NCBI RefSeq assembly: GCF_013140855.1 | Contig: NZ_JABBPG010000009.1 | Coordinates: 124,001 to 188,000 of the forward strand | Source of the DNA: Pseudoalteromonas caenipelagi | GTDB lineage: Bacteria > Pseudomonadota > Gammaproteobacteria > Enterobacterales > Alteromonadaceae | Direction of reading: 5' to 3' | DNA length: 64,000 nucleotides | Shown: in pieces, positions 54,203 to 63,639 of the stretch | Layout of the letters: every line of letters begins with the position of its first letter | Position numbering within the stretch: the first letter of the stretch is position 1 | Position numbers and translations under genes: made by a program | The notes under the pieces: generated by a model | Database searches by the model: none | Seen by the model: only the letters and a program-made list of their open reading frames with translations | What the model was told of the DNA's origin: nothing

Positions 54203-55024
54203 ATGAATAACATAAAAATAATATTGATTACCTTGCTGCTTTGTATTCCGGTGCGCTCCTATGCTCAAACTGAACCTGAAAGTAGCGACGAATTATACTG
54301 GCAATTAAGCATTGGAGCTTACTGGGTTGACCTTTCTTTACCTGAATTAAAAGGCGCGGACTCTGATTTTGGTGGACTAAATATCCTGGCTGATGCGCGC
54401 GTTGAATATAAAAACTTTTATTTAAGGGTTAAATCAGGAGACTTTTTCGGGGGAGCTGATATAGGCTACCAAGTTTGGAATGATGAGCTACAAGGAGTGG
54501 ATGTTATTTATGGGCACTACCAAATGGGGTTCTCTCAACAAGGTTATGATGAAGATGGAACGATAGTCCCTGAATTAGCTGGGATAAAAGAGCGCCATCA
54601 GGACCAGTCCTTTGGTTTGGCATACTATCGTACATTCGGTCAGTATGAAGCAGCTTTTGAGCTGGTATATGATGCCTTTGGGGCGAGTGATGGTTGGGTG
54701 CTTCACGCTGAAGCAACACGTTCATTTGAGCTGAGAAATTGGGACCTATGGGTTAACTTTGGCGCCAATTACTACTCAGGTAACTTTATTGATTACTTTT
54801 ATGGTGTGGACTCAGACGAACAGTCACCCCATTTGCCAGCGTATGAGGTGAATGGTGCTTCTTCAGTATTTGTTCAGACTCAGGCTAACTATCCCATTGC
54901 CGTCGATTGGGTGTTTAGTACGGGGGCATCTGTGTTAATCGGCTCTTCTAATGTCTTAGAAAGTCCCTTAGTAGAATCACGCTATGCAACTGCTGTTTTT
55001 GCTGGAGTGAAATATGTATTTTAG
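54203..55024 (+). CDS. MipA/OmpV family outer-membrane protein
   Basis: A 273-residue outer-membrane barrel protein with a signal peptide (1-21, cleavage after SYA). NILADARVEYKNFYLRV near residue 52 and the C-terminal LVESRYATAVFAGVKYVF, ending in Phe, are typical of MipA/OmpV; alternating strands fill the rest. MipA of E. coli scaffolds peptidoglycan enzymes, while other members are of unknown role. It overlaps the following DUF3019 gene by 11 bases, a pairing often found in marine gammaproteobacteria. Confidence 0.8.
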   Translation: MNNIKIILITLLLCIPVRSYAQTEPESSDELYWQLSIGAYWVDLSLPELKGADSDFGGLNILADARVEYKNFYLRVKSGDFFGGADIGYQVWNDELQGVDVIYGHYQMGFSQQGYDEDGTIVPELAGIKERHQDQSFGLAYYRTFGQYEAAFELVYDAFGASDGWVLHAEATRSFELRNWDLWVNFGANYYSGNFIDYFYGVDSDEQSPHLPAYEVNGASSVFVQTQANYPIAVDWVFSTGASVLIGSSNVLESPLVESRYATAVFAGVKYVF

Positions 55025-55418
55025 AACCATGTCAGCACAGTATATGCTAGGAGCAGTTTTGGGTTTTGCAACGTTTGGTTTGTCTGCTGAAGAACAAGTA
55101 CCCAGCCAAATCTTACAAGCAACTCCAAATAAGTGCGTTGCACTAAACCAAGGAAGAACTTGCTATGCCGATGTGACATTGAAAGTGAACACACCCGCCT
55201 TGGGTGACTACTGTATACGCCAGAGCCAATCAAAGAAAATTTTACAATGTTGGGCTAACACTCGCTCTTTTGTTTATACGCTTAGTTTTGGTTCACCGGA
55301 AAGTCTAAGCTATGAGCTGATATCTCAAGCTGACAGAGATGTGCTCGCAGTTACGACTATAGAAGTTAATTGGGTACATAAAGTTCAGGTTAAAAAACGC
55401 CGATGGCGATTGTTCTAA
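55014..55418 (+). CDS. DUF3019 family secreted protein
   Basis: A 134-residue exported protein (signal about 1-24) with four conserved Cys (NKCVALNQGRTCYADV, GDYCIRQ, ILQCWAN), the signature of DUF3019. The beta-rich pattern suggests a small periplasmic domain stabilised by disulfides. GGAG 6 bases ahead of the ATG lies inside the upstream mipA-like gene, indicating translational coupling. The function is not known; the two-component regulator genes that often accompany this pair are absent here. Confidence 0.82.
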   Translation: MYFRTMSAQYMLGAVLGFATFGLSAEEQVPSQILQATPNKCVALNQGRTCYADVTLKVNTPALGDYCIRQSQSKKILQCWANTRSFVYTLSFGSPESLSYELISQADRDVLAVTTIEVNWVHKVQVKKRRWRLF

Positions 55419-55444
55419 ACACTTAACCAAGTCAACTTGATACG

Positions 55445-55460
55445 AGGCCCAGATGGGCCT
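55445..55460 (+). terminator. Short hairpin after the DUF3019 gene
   Basis: AGGCCC and GGGCCT pair around AGAT, 27 bases past the stop codon; no clear T-run follows. Confidence 0.35.
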
Positions 55461-55696
55461 TGCTATTGAAAAAAACTGATTGGATTGCTCGTTTTGTCAG
55501 TTTACACGTATTTCCTATTTCAAAACTATTATCCATACCTGAAGTTTAGTAGTGTGGTGTGTTTAAGATTTTAAACTCTCAAATACACCCCAGATCGCTA
55601 TACCAAAACACAGCGCAACGGGTTGCCAAAAGGTTTTTTGCACACGCTTTGTCAAAATATATATTTCTTTCACACTCGCTTACAAGCAATTTTAGG

Positions 55697-56179
55697 TTAG
55701 CTAATTGTCGATGTAAGTTTTTGCTTATGCGCTCTAAATTGCCCCAAACAGACCACATTACTCGATTTGAACAATACACTTTTTATTATATTTGCAAAAA
55801 TATGCAAAGCCTTACGCCATGCATTACGTAGTGCGAGTGTAAATTGTGCTCCAAGATGAAGTTGCAGTGTTGTTATCATTGTATTGCACAAAACACTAAT
55901 ATCTCTCTCGCTTGGTTTTAGCTGCGCTAATCGGTGTGCATTGGTATATATAAACTGCGCGAGCTGCTCTTGTTGAGGTAAAAGGTAGAGGGCTTCTTGA
56001 ATAAATTTACTCAATCGGTGTTCAATGGTGATGAGTTGTTCATTACTTTGTGGCAGCTGTAACTGCATTTCATATCTATTAAGTTGTGTCCTTAAACTAA
56101 CACAAAAACAGTGGAAGTTAGGCTGTAGAGTCGCAAATGACTGGGTTAATAACTGATACTGATATGGAGAAATACTCAT
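55697..56179 (-). CDS. Divergent globin-like protein
   Basis: A 160-residue protein whose layout follows single-domain bacterial globins. Residues 8-30 (YQLLTQSFATLQPNFHCF in part) align with the A/B helices, AHRLAQLKPSERD places His82 at the proximal F8 position, and ITTLQLHLGAQFTLALRNAWRKAL (about 102-125) matches the G-H region of Vitreoscilla-type haemoglobin, including Gly-Leu-Phe-Thr and the invariant Trp121. The B-C region is shortened and the usual distal residues are not clear, so haem binding is not certain. The start has a good GAGG ribosome-binding site. Single gene. Confidence is in the coding region more than in the family. Confidence 0.6.
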   Translation of the reverse strand: MSISPYQYQLLTQSFATLQPNFHCFCVSLRTQLNRYEMQLQLPQSNEQLITIEHRLSKFIQEALYLLPQQEQLAQFIYTNAHRLAQLKPSERDISVLCNTMITTLQLHLGAQFTLALRNAWRKALHIFANIIKSVLFKSSNVVCLGQFRAHKQKLTSTIS

Positions 56180-56487
56180 AATCGCCTCGCTGTCGATTAA
56201 GAGCGCATCCGTTTGCTCGAACTAAACCAAAACAAGTACAACCACATAACTTGTTACCAGCTGCTAAAGGGCTATTTACTGCAGACTAGTCTCCTAAGTA
56301 TAGTGTCAATAAGTAAAGATGCGAGAAGTACGATAAAAAATGTGCGAAAAAGTCTCAGCATGTGAGAAAAATCGCACGTTAAGATTTTGTTAAGTTACTA
56401 TCGCTGCATTTGATGCCACAGCAGGTATCAGCGCTGGGAGTCGCTGTGCTTATATCTTCACTAATAGGTTTTTATTTCAGTCTAAGG
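56180..56487. other. 308-base spacer between the globin-like gene and the tRNA-fMet promoter
   Basis: Contains the promoter of the minus-strand globin-like gene. An inverted repeat GTGCGA...TCGCAC (about 56342-56376) stands out. A plus-strand frame crossing into the tRNA is not believed to be a gene. Confidence 0.4.
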
Positions 56488-56516
56488 TTGCTTATTAATG
56501 GAACTGTCCTTATAAT
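56488..56516 (+). promoter_or_regulatory. Promoter of the tRNA-fMet-rimP-nusA-infB operon
   Basis: TTGCTT (56488-56493) and perfect TATAAT (56511-56516) are 17 bases apart; a GC-rich ACAGCGC follows the -10, as in stringently controlled promoters. Confidence 0.8.
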
Positions 56517-56556
56517 ACAGCGCATATTTTGCAGTGTTTGCACTGCTATTTATTGG

Positions 56557-56633
<77 letters not shown>

Positions 56634-56774
56634 AATCTAGGGTAGCTCGCTACTCTTGTATGGTGTCGCGCATTCTTTGTAATGCGCGTTTTGCGTTTAA
56701 GCGTCAGCTTAATTTTGCTGCAGTCTTACGCAACCAAGCAAGGCCTTTGGCCACACAGTTTTGCTTTAGGTGTG

Positions 56775-56797
56775 ACGCCCCGCTTGGTTCGGGGCGT
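56775..56797 (+). terminator. Leader hairpin 1 between tRNA-fMet and rimP
   Basis: ACGCCCCG pairs with CGGGGCGT around a 7-base loop, followed by TTGTCG. It could terminate part of the transcription after the tRNA or mark a processing site. Confidence 0.5.
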
Positions 56798-56856
56798 TGT
56801 CGTATCTGCAGCTTAGGTTTCTAACCCAAAGCTTTGGTATGAAACATCTAAGTTAT

Positions 56857-56877
56857 TGGGGCTTTAGCCCTTTTTTT
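56857..56877 (+). terminator. Leader hairpin 2: attenuator-like terminator just before rimP
   Basis: A short GC stem (GGGCT/AGCCC, 56859-56870) followed by seven T, ending 7 bases before the rimP Shine-Dalgarno. Such terminators between the tRNA and rimP let most transcripts stop, as reported for the E. coli operon. Confidence 0.6.
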
Positions 56878-56896
56878 GTTTGTATGGAGGAATTTT

Positions 56897-57352
56897 GTGA
56901 CAAAACTCGAGCAAGAATTGACTGCAATGTTAGAGCCCGCGGTTGAAGCACTAGGGTTTGAATTATTGGGTCTTGAGTTTGTGCAAGCTGGTCGTCACTC
57001 TACGTTACGTGTATATATCGAGCACGAAGACGGTATTACCGTAGATAATTGTGCAGATGTAAGTCGACAAGTCAGTGCAATTTTGGATGTCGAAGACCCC
57101 ATTACAAACGAATATGATTTAGAAGTGTCTTCTCCAGGTGTTGATAGACCGCTTTTTAAGCCAGCACATTATGAGAAGGCGCAAGGAGAAGAAGTACGCG
57201 TTCGTACTAAGCTTCCGCAAGATGGTCGTCGAAACTTCAAAGGCGACTTAGTTGCTGTTAGCGGTGACATGATCACTTTGAGTATTGATGGGGCAGAGCA
57301 TTTGATCATGCTAAGTAACATCGAACGTGCGAACATTATCGCAAAGTTTTAA
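56897..57352 (+). CDS. rimP: Ribosome maturation factor RimP
   Basis: A 151-residue factor needed for assembly of the 30S subunit, acting on free 30S particles around S12. Starts with GTG at 56897 behind GGAGG (spacing 6). The N-terminal KH-like domain has GFELLGLEFVQAGRHSTLRVYIEHEDGITVDNCADVSRQVS and YDLEVSSPGVDRPLF in separate segments; the C-terminal SH3-like domain follows. The 56876 start of the longest frame has no support. It precedes nusA by 40 bases. Confidence 0.96.
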   Translation: MTKLEQELTAMLEPAVEALGFELLGLEFVQAGRHSTLRVYIEHEDGITVDNCADVSRQVSAILDVEDPITNEYDLEVSSPGVDRPLFKPAHYEKAQGEEVRVRTKLPQDGRRNFKGDLVAVSGDMITLSIDGAEHLIMLSNIERANIIAKF

Positions 57353-57392
57353 ATATTAAGTGCGAAGGATAAGGGCAAGCGAGGCATTACCT

Positions 57393-58895
57393 ATGGCAAA
57401 AGAAATATTATTGGTGGCAGAGGCCGTTTCCAATGAGAAGGCAGTCCCAAGAGAAAAGATTTTTGAAGCATTAGAGTTCGCACTAGCGACTGCAACAAAG
57501 AAAAAACATAGTGGCGACATTGAAGTTCGCGTATCAATCGATCGTAAAACTGGTGAATACGATACTTTCCGTCGTTGGAGAGTTGTTGAGCCACAAGAAA
57601 ATGGTTCCCTAGAAAATCCATATGCTGAGATTACATTCGAGGCTGCGCAAGTTGATGAACCTGAGATCCAATTAGGCGATTTTGTAGAAGAGCAAATTGA
57701 GTCAATTAAATTTGACCGAATTACTACCCAAATGGCTAAGCAAGTGATCGTACAAAAGGTACGTGAAGCTGAGCGTGCACTGGTTGTTGAAGCATATAAA
57801 GATCAACAGGGTGAGCTAGTAACGGGCGTTGTTAAAAAAGCAACTCGCGATGCAATAGTTATGGACTTAGGTAACAATGCTGAAGCGGTTATTTATCGCG
57901 AAGATATGTTGCCGCGCGAAAGTTTCCGCCCAGGAGACCGTGTGCGTGGTTTACTATACGATGTAAAACCAGAAGCACGTGGTGCACAACTATTTGTTAC
58001 CCGCTCTAAACCTGAGATGTTGATGGAATTGTTCCGCATCGAAGTGCCAGAGATTGGCGAAGAGATGATTGAAATACGAGGTGCGGCTCGTGATCCAGGT
58101 TCTCGTGCAAAGATTGCTGTTAAATCTAACGATAAGCGAATTGACCCGGTTGGTGCTTGCGTAGGTATGCGTGGCGCACGTGTACAAGCCGTGTCTACGG
58201 AGCTTGGCGGTGAACGTGTTGATATCGTACTTTACGACGATAACCCAGCTCAGTTTGTGATCAATGCGATGGCACCTGCAGAAGTTGCATCTATTGTGAT
58301 GGACGAAGACTCTCGTTCAATGGATATCGCGGTGGAAGCAGACAACCTTGCGCAGGCTATTGGCCGAAATGGTCAAAACATTCGTCTTGCAAGCCAGCTA
58401 ACTGGCTGGGAACTTAACGTGATGACTGTTGAAGACATGGAAGCAAAAAATGCTGAAGAGTCTGATAAACTAGTTAACTTGTTTACTGAGCATCTTGATA
58501 TTGACGACGATTTTGCAACGATACTAATTAATGAAGGCTTCTCAACTTTAGAAGAAGTTGCGTATGTACCCGTTGCAGAGTTTTTAGAGATAGATGGTTT
58601 AGACGAAGACACAGTAGAAGAGCTGCGTAATCGTGCTAAAGATGCTTTGACAACAAAAGCACTTAAAACAGAAGAGAGCCTTGAAGGGGCTGAGCCTGCT
58701 GAAGACTTATTAGCTTTAGAAGGTCTAGAACGTCACCTTGCATTCGTTATGGCTAGCAAAGGAGTTATTACTCTTGAAGACTTAGCTGAGCAGGGAATTG
58801 ATGAGCTAGTTGAAATTACAGAATTATCAGAGCAAGAAGCTGGGCAGTTGATTATGGCTGCGCGTAATATTTGTTGGTTTGGTGAAGACGCATAA
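57393..58895 (+). CDS. nusA: Transcription termination/antitermination factor NusA
   Basis: A 500-residue RNA-polymerase-binding factor controlling pausing, termination and antitermination. Domains in order: N-terminal polymerase-binding domain (1-135), S1 domain (about 136-200), KH1 and KH2 (about 230-345, with [15 protein letters not shown] and [12 protein letters not shown]), and two C-terminal acidic HhH repeats (about 365-430 and 440-500), the latter typical of gammaproteobacteria. The ATG at 57393 follows GAGG; earlier in-frame ATGs do not fit the family N-terminus. Confidence 0.97.
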   Translation: MAKEILLVAEAVSNEKAVPREKIFEALEFALATATKKKHSGDIEVRVSIDRKTGEYDTFRRWRVVEPQENGSLENPYAEITFEAAQVDEPEIQLGDFVEEQIESIKFDRITTQMAKQVIVQKVREAERALVVEAYKDQQGELVTGVVKKATRDAIVMDLGNNAEAVIYREDMLPRESFRPGDRVRGLLYDVKPEARGAQLFVTRSKPEMLMELFRIEVPEIGEEMIEIRGAARDPGSRAKIAVKSNDKRIDPVGACVGMRGARVQAVSTELGGERVDIVLYDDNPAQFVINAMAPAEVASIVMDEDSRSMDIAVEADNLAQAIGRNGQNIRLASQLTGWELNVMTVEDMEAKNAEESDKLVNLFTEHLDIDDDFATILINEGFSTLEEVAYVPVAEFLEIDGLDEDTVEELRNRAKDALTTKALKTEESLEGAEPAEDLLALEGLERHLAFVMASKGVITLEDLAEQGIDELVEITELSEQEAGQLIMAARNICWFGEDA

Positions 58896-58920
58896 TATAT
58901 TAACGGAGGTAACACACACT

Positions 58921-61569
58921 ATGGCAGAAGTGAGCATTGAGAAACTAGCCGAGACTATTGATACAACTGTTGATAAATTACTGCAGCAGTTGAATGATGC
59001 AGGGATCACCAAAGGCAAAGACGACAGCGTAACTGAATCTGAGAAAGCACAGTTACTTGACCATCTAAGCAAGCAGCATGGTGGCAAAGGCGCTGAAGGT
59101 CCAGAGCGTATGACTTTACAACGTAAAAGCAAAAGCACCTTGAGTGTAAAAGGCTCTACAGGTAAAGAAAAATCAGTCTCTGTTGAAGTACGTAAAAAAC
59201 GTACCTATGTTAAAAAGAGCGCAATTGATCAACAAAAAGAGCAAGAGCGTCTAGCGGCTGAGGAAGCTGCACGAAAAGAAGCTGAGTTAAAGGCACAGCA
59301 AGAAGCAGAGCAAAAGGCTAAAGAAGAAGCTGAGCGTAAGGCCAAAGAAGAAGCTGAACGTAAAGCCAAAGAGGAAGCTAAACGCAAAGCAGAAGCGCAG
59401 CGTAAGGCTAACGAACCGCAGGACAAAAAAGTGGATAGTGCACAAGTTGAAAAAGACCGCCTAGAAGCTGAGCGTCTGCAAAAAGAAGCAGAAGAGGCAG
59501 CATTGAGAAAAGCTGAAGAAGAAGCGAAGCGCCAAGCTGAAGAGGCGCGCAAACTAGCTGAAGAAAATGAAGCTCGTTGGAAAAAAGAAGAAGAGGAACG
59601 CCGTCAACGTGAAGAAGCGGCCGACCATCATTTAACGACGTCAACTTATGCTCGTGAAGCAGAAGATGAATCAGATGCACGTGAAGAGAAAAGTGCTCGT
59701 CGTAAGAAAAAGAAAAAAGGCCCAGCAAAAGCTGAAGCTCCAGTAAGGGGTCGTAAAGGCAAGCTGAAAGCGCCAACATCATTACAACATGGCTTCCAAA
59801 AACCAGTTACAGATGTGAAAAATGAAGTACGTATTAGTGAGACTATCACTGTTGCTGAACTTGCATCTCGCATGGCCGTTAAAGGCGCAGAAGTTGTTAA
59901 GACAATGATGAAAATGGGCGATATGGTTACTATCAACCAAGTTATCGACCAAGAAACTGCGCAGTTAGTTGCTGAAGAAATGGGTCACAAAGTGATTCTA
60001 GTGAAGGAAAATGAACTAGAAGAGCAAGTACTAAGTGATCGTTCTGAAGTAGATTCAACAGAATCGCGTGCTCCAGTAGTTACAGTAATGGGTCACGTTG
60101 ACCATGGTAAGACATCAACACTTGATTACATTCGTAGCGCAAAAGTAGCTTCAGGCGAAGCCGGTGGTATTACCCAGCATATCGGTGCATATCACGTTGA
60201 AACTGAAGGTGGCATGATCACTTTCCTAGATACTCCAGGTCACGCAGCATTTACATCAATGCGTGCACGTGGTGCAAAAGCTACCGATATTGTTATCCTT
60301 GTTGTTGCAGCCGATGATGGTGTAATGCCACAAACCAAAGAAGCGGTACAGCACGCGAAAGCGGCTGGCGTGCCTTTGATTGTCGCTGTGAATAAGATGG
60401 ATAAAGAAGGTGCAGATCCAGACCGCGTAAAGAACGAACTAGCTCAGCTTGATGTTATCCCAGAAGAGTGGGGTGGGGATGTACAGTTTGTGCATATTTC
60501 AGCAAAAGCTGGTACTGGTGTTGATGAGCTGCTAGAAGCTGTATTGATGCAAGCGGAGCTGCTTGAGTTGACAGCACCTACTCAAGGTATGGCTGCGGGT
60601 GTAGTAATTGAATCTCGCCTAGATAAAGGCCGTGGTCCAGTTGCAACCGTACTTGTTCAGTCAGGTCAGTTAAGTCAGGGTGATATTGTACTGTGTGGTC
60701 TTGAGTATGGCCGTGTACGTGCAATGCGTGACGAAAATGGTAAAGAAATTAAGACTGCGGGTCCTTCAATTCCTGTTGAGATTTTAGGTCTATCTGGTGT
60801 ACCTGCTGCAGGTGACGAAGCGACTGTTGTTAAAGATGAGCGTAAAGCGCGTGAAGTAGCCCTGTATCGCCAAGGTAAATTCCGTGACGTTAAGCTAGCG
60901 CGTCAGCAAAAAGCGAAGCTTGAAAACATGTTTACTAACATGACTGAAGGCAACGTATCTGAAGTTAACGTGGTACTTAAAGCAGACGTTCAAGGTTCAA
61001 TTGAAGCGATTGCTGACTCACTGACTAAACTGTCAACTGATGAAGTTAAAGTGAAGATTGTTGGTTCTGGTGTCGGTGGTATCACAGAAACAGATGCAAC
61101 ACTTGCAGCTGCATCGAATGCAATTATTGTTGGCTTTAACGTCCGTGCCGATGCGTCTGCTCGTAAAGTGATTGAAGCTGAAAATCTAGACTTACGTTAC
61201 TACAGTGTTATCTATAGCCTAATCGAAGAAGTGAAGCAGGCCATGTCTGGTATGCTTGCTCCTGAATTTAAGCAAGAGATCATTGGTCTTGCTGAAGTAC
61301 GTGATGTGTTTAAGTCACCTAAGATTGGTGCTATCGCAGGCTGTATGGTTACTGAAGGCATCGTTAAGCGTAGCGCACCAATTCGTGTACTTCGTGACAA
61401 CGTAGTTATCTACGAAGGTGAACTTGAGTCACTACGTCGCTTTAAAGATGACGTACAAGAAGTACGTAATGGTATGGAATGTGGTATCGGTGTTAAGAAC
61501 TACAATGATGTGAAAGTTGGTGACCAAATCGAAGTATTCGAGACGGTAGAAGTTCAACGTACACTGTAA
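58921..61569 (+). CDS. infB: Translation initiation factor IF-2
   Basis: An 882-residue GTPase that brings initiator fMet-tRNA to the ribosome. N-terminal IF2N domain (1-55), a long charged Glu/Lys/Ala-rich linker with tandem repeats (about 85-250), then the second IF2N domain, the G domain with GHVDHGKTS (P-loop, about 387), DTPGHAAF and NKMD, and domains II-IV ending in the tRNA-binding region. ATG at 58921 lies 8 bases after GGAGG. Placed 25 bases after nusA, in the usual order. The initiator tRNA it binds is encoded at the start of the operon. Confidence 0.97.
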   Translation: MAEVSIEKLAETIDTTVDKLLQQLNDAGITKGKDDSVTESEKAQLLDHLSKQHGGKGAEGPERMTLQRKSKSTLSVKGSTGKEKSVSVEVRKKRTYVKKSAIDQQKEQERLAAEEAARKEAELKAQQEAEQKAKEEAERKAKEEAERKAKEEAKRKAEAQRKANEPQDKKVDSAQVEKDRLEAERLQKEAEEAALRKAEEEAKRQAEEARKLAEENEARWKKEEEERRQREEAADHHLTTSTYAREAEDESDAREEKSARRKKKKKGPAKAEAPVRGRKGKLKAPTSLQHGFQKPVTDVKNEVRISETITVAELASRMAVKGAEVVKTMMKMGDMVTINQVIDQETAQLVAEEMGHKVILVKENELEEQVLSDRSEVDSTESRAPVVTVMGHVDHGKTSTLDYIRSAKVASGEAGGITQHIGAYHVETEGGMITFLDTPGHAAFTSMRARGAKATDIVILVVAADDGVMPQTKEAVQHAKAAGVPLIVAVNKMDKEGADPDRVKNELAQLDVIPEEWGGDVQFVHISAKAGTGVDELLEAVLMQAELLELTAPTQGMAAGVVIESRLDKGRGPVATVLVQSGQLSQGDIVLCGLEYGRVRAMRDENGKEIKTAGPSIPVEILGLSGVPAAGDEATVVKDERKAREVALYRQGKFRDVKLARQQKAKLENMFTNMTEGNVSEVNVVLKADVQGSIEAIADSLTKLSTDEVKVKIVGSGVGGITETDATLAAASNAIIVGFNVRADASARKVIEAENLDLRYYSVIYSLIEEVKQAMSGMLAPEFKQEIIGLAEVRDVFKSPKIGAIAGCMVTEGIVKRSAPIRVLRDNVVIYEGELESLRRFKDDVQEVRNGMECGIGVKNYNDVKVGDQIEVFETVEVQRTL
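59317..59388 (+). repeat. Three tandem 24-base repeats in the IF-2 linker
   Basis: Units 59317-59340, 59341-59364 and 59365-59388 each encode AKEEAE/KRK. They form the charged helical linker of IF-2; such length variation is common in the family. Confidence 0.9.
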
Positions 61570-61591
61570 TTCTAAACTGATAGTGTGATTA

Positions 61592-61615
61592 AAATGGGGG
61601 CAATTGCCCCCATTT
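61592..61615 (+). terminator. Very stable hairpin between infB and rbfA
   Basis: AAATGGGGGC pairs perfectly with GCCCCCATTT around AATT, 22 bases past infB. No T-run follows, so it may be a partial terminator, RNase site or 3' stabiliser within the operon. Confidence 0.55.
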
Positions 61616-61679
61616 GTCTATTGTGTTTAAATAAAATTTATTGTTATTTTTCAATATTTTAATTTTATAAGTGGTGAAA

Positions 61680-62102
61680 ATGAGAGAATTTTCTCGCACA
61701 GACAGAGTGGCTCAGCAAATTCAAAAAGAGATTGCGGTTATTCTACAACGCGAAATTAAAGACCCCCGTTTGGGCTTCGTTACAGTATCAGCTGTTGAGG
61801 TGTCTAGGGATTTGTCATACGCGAAAATCTTTATCACAGTCCTTAATACTACGGATGAAGATAAGACTAAGCAAAGTGTTGCGATTTTAAATGATGCGAC
61901 GGGATATATTCGTTCAGTGCTTGGGAAACGAATTCGTGCTCGTATCATGCCAGAGCTACGCTTTGTGGTAGACAACTCTTTGTTAGAAGGTATGCGTATT
62001 TCTAACTTGGTAGATTCGGTGATCCGAGAAGACAACCAAAAGCGTGGCCCTGAGTCATCAGAGGACTCTTCTGAGAATCCTTCTGGAGATGAGCAAAAGT
62101 AA
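61680..62102 (+). CDS. rbfA: 30S ribosome-binding factor RbfA
   Basis: A 140-residue factor for late maturation of 16S rRNA and cold growth. KH-like fold with [27 protein letters not shown] (read in parts) at the N-terminus, [15 protein letters not shown] in the middle and [20 protein letters not shown] near residue 105. A Ser/Glu-rich tail is present. ATG at 61680 is preferred over GTG codons at 61671 and 61674 (family N-terminus [10 protein letters not shown]). The stop codon overlaps the start of truB (TAATG). Confidence 0.95.
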   Translation: MREFSRTDRVAQQIQKEIAVILQREIKDPRLGFVTVSAVEVSRDLSYAKIFITVLNTTDEDKTKQSVAILNDATGYIRSVLGKRIRARIMPELRFVVDNSLLEGMRISNLVDSVIREDNQKRGPESSEDSSENPSGDEQK

Positions 62103-63037
62103 TGGCTAGACGTTCTAAAGGCCGTCCAGTTGATGGTATTGTGTTACTGCACAAGCCACAGGGGATCTCGTCAAACAAGGCATTGCAACAAGCAAAAGGT
62201 ATTTATTTTGCACAAAAAGCAGGACATACCGGTGCGCTCGATCCGCTCGCAACCGGAATGCTGCCTATTTGCTTTGGGGAAGCGACCAAGTTTACGCAGT
62301 TCTTGTTGGACACAGATAAAACCTATGTAGTACGTGCCAAGTTGGGTGAGCGTACGACAACCTCTGACTCAGACGGTGATGTGGTCGAAACTCGGCCAGT
62401 CAATATTGAAAGAGACACATTGCAAAGCGCTGTAAATAGCTTTTTGGGCGAGTCTGATCAGTATCCATCAATGTACTCAGCGCTGAAATATCAAGGCCAG
62501 CCCTTATATAAGTATGCACGTGAAGGTATTGAAGTACCGCGCAAATGCCGAAAAATCAATGTGTATAGTTTAACCCTTGACGAATATGATGCTGAAAATG
62601 AAGAAATTCAAATGACGGCACATGTCTCAAAAGGCACTTATATTCGTACCATTGTTGATGACCTTGGCGAAAAGCTTGGTTGTGGCGCGCATGTGATCAT
62701 GCTGCACCGTTCTAAGGTTGGGCATTATCCCAGTGAAAAAATGGTGACTATAGAGCAGTTGGAAGAAAAACTGCAACTGGCTAAATCTGAAGGTGTTGAA
62801 CCATCAACTTATTTGGATGCGTTATTATTACCGATGGATACCGCTTTGGTTGATTTACCTGTTGTTGAGATATCTCAAGAGCAAGGTAAGGCATTTAGCC
62901 ATGGTCAGGTTGTTGTCTGTGATCAAGTGCCAGATGGGATCATTAAGGTTGTAGCTGATGGCCAGTTTATTGGTATTGGTGAGCGTAACGCAGATGGTCA
63001 TCTCAAAGCCAAAAGAGCCTTGGCAACCAATCAATAA
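62102..63037 (+). CDS. truB: tRNA pseudouridine(55) synthase TruB
   Basis: A 311-residue enzyme forming pseudouridine 55 in the T-loop of tRNAs. GALDPLATGMLPICFGEATKF carries the catalytic Asp (HTGALD, about residue 46); GRRKC-like and YIRTIVDDLGEKLG motifs follow, and the C-terminal PUA-like domain spans about 250-311. The ATG shares a base with the rbfA stop codon, giving translational coupling. Confidence 0.96.
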   Translation: MARRSKGRPVDGIVLLHKPQGISSNKALQQAKGIYFAQKAGHTGALDPLATGMLPICFGEATKFTQFLLDTDKTYVVRAKLGERTTTSDSDGDVVETRPVNIERDTLQSAVNSFLGESDQYPSMYSALKYQGQPLYKYAREGIEVPRKCRKINVYSLTLDEYDAENEEIQMTAHVSKGTYIRTIVDDLGEKLGCGAHVIMLHRSKVGHYPSEKMVTIEQLEEKLQLAKSEGVEPSTYLDALLLPMDTALVDLPVVEISQEQGKAFSHGQVVVCDQVPDGIIKVVADGQFIGIGERNADGHLKAKRALATNQ

Positions 63038-63064
63038 GTTTTACTAGCGTCAGATATTACTTGC

Positions 63065-63073
63065 TGGTACAAT
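63065..63073 (+). promoter_or_regulatory. Extended -10 promoter of rpsO
   Basis: TGG-TACAAT forms an extended -10 element followed by GCGCGCC, as expected of a growth-rate-controlled ribosomal protein promoter. No clear -35 box is visible. It lies 28 bases after truB. Confidence 0.55.
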
Positions 63074-63088
63074 GCGCGCCTCTTACTC

Positions 63089-63118
63089 GCTTTGGCTGAA
63101 TTAGTGATCGGCTAAAGC
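63089..63118 (+). promoter_or_regulatory. Hairpin in the rpsO leader, possible S15 autoregulatory site
   Basis: GCTTTGGCT (63089-63097) pairs over nine positions, two of them G-U, with GGCTAAAGC (63110-63118), 28 bases before the rpsO start. S15 is known to repress its own mRNA through leader structures in several bacteria; whether this is that site is inference. Confidence 0.4.
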
Positions 63119-63146
63119 ATAATTTAAATTCTATTTTGGAGTTATT

Positions 63147-63416
63147 ATGTCACTAAGCAACCAAGAAAAAGCAGAAATCGTAGCAAAATTCGCACGTGCT
63201 GAAGGCGACACTGGTTCACCAGAAGTTCAAGTTGCACTTCTTACTGCTGATATCAACAAGTTACAAGGTCACTTCGCTGATCACAAGCATGACTTCCACT
63301 CACGTCGTGGTCTGCTTCGCAAAGTTAGCCAACGTCGTAACTTGCTTGATTACCTTAAAGGTAAGAGCGTTGAGCGTTACTCAGCACTAATCAAAGAACT
63401 TGGCCTACGTCGCTAA
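63147..63416 (+). CDS. rpsO: 30S ribosomal protein S15
   Basis: An 89-residue primary 16S rRNA-binding protein. The whole length is typical, with [14 protein letters not shown] (residues 22-35), [19 protein letters not shown] and the C-terminal [12 protein letters not shown]. Own promoter and terminator flank it; pnp follows, the usual order. Confidence 0.98.
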   Translation: MSLSNQEKAEIVAKFARAEGDTGSPEVQVALLTADINKLQGHFADHKHDFHSRRGLLRKVSQRRNLLDYLKGKSVERYSALIKELGLRR

Positions 63417-63452
63417 TAATTTGATTACTTGTTGGCTTTTTAGTCAACATAG

Positions 63453-63481
63453 AAAAAAGGGGCTTAATCGCCCCTTTTTTT
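63453..63481 (+). terminator. Rho-independent terminator after rpsO
   Basis: AAAAAAGGGGC pairs with GCCCCTTTTTT around a 6-base loop, followed by more T. 36 bases past the stop codon. Confidence 0.92.
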
Positions 63482-63546
63482 GTGGCTGATGTCCAAGTAT
63501 ACTAAGCTACTTCGGCATAGGGCCGAAATTACGTCGACATCTTTTG

Positions 63547-63597
63547 CCAATTGTAGTGCTTAAGGTGATTCATGAGTCATCTTAAGACTGTAATTGG
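63547..63597 (+). promoter_or_regulatory. Long double-stranded leader hairpin ahead of pnp (probable RNase III/PNPase autocontrol site)
   Basis: The arms CCAATTGTAGT... and ...ACTGTAATTGG, continuing inward through CTTAAG/CTTAAG and TGA/TCA, pair over about 23 positions with one bulged G and a loop of about 4 bases. E. coli pnp has a comparable long stem cut by RNase III, after which PNPase represses its own mRNA. A smaller hairpin (TTCGGC/GCCGAA, 63511-63527) precedes it. Confidence 0.7.
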
Positions 63598-63639
63598 TAG
63601 TTGTTGGCGTTTATATTTTGTTTATTGAAGGAAATATTT

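Noticed and set aside
55559-55831. 90-codon plus-strand frame overlapping the globin-like gene
   Set aside because: The opposite frame has a good ribosome-binding site and a recognisable family pattern; this one has neither.
59229-59552. Antisense Ser/Ala-rich frames opposite infB
   Set aside because: They mirror the Glu/Lys/Ala repeat of the IF-2 linker; low-complexity shadows, not genes.
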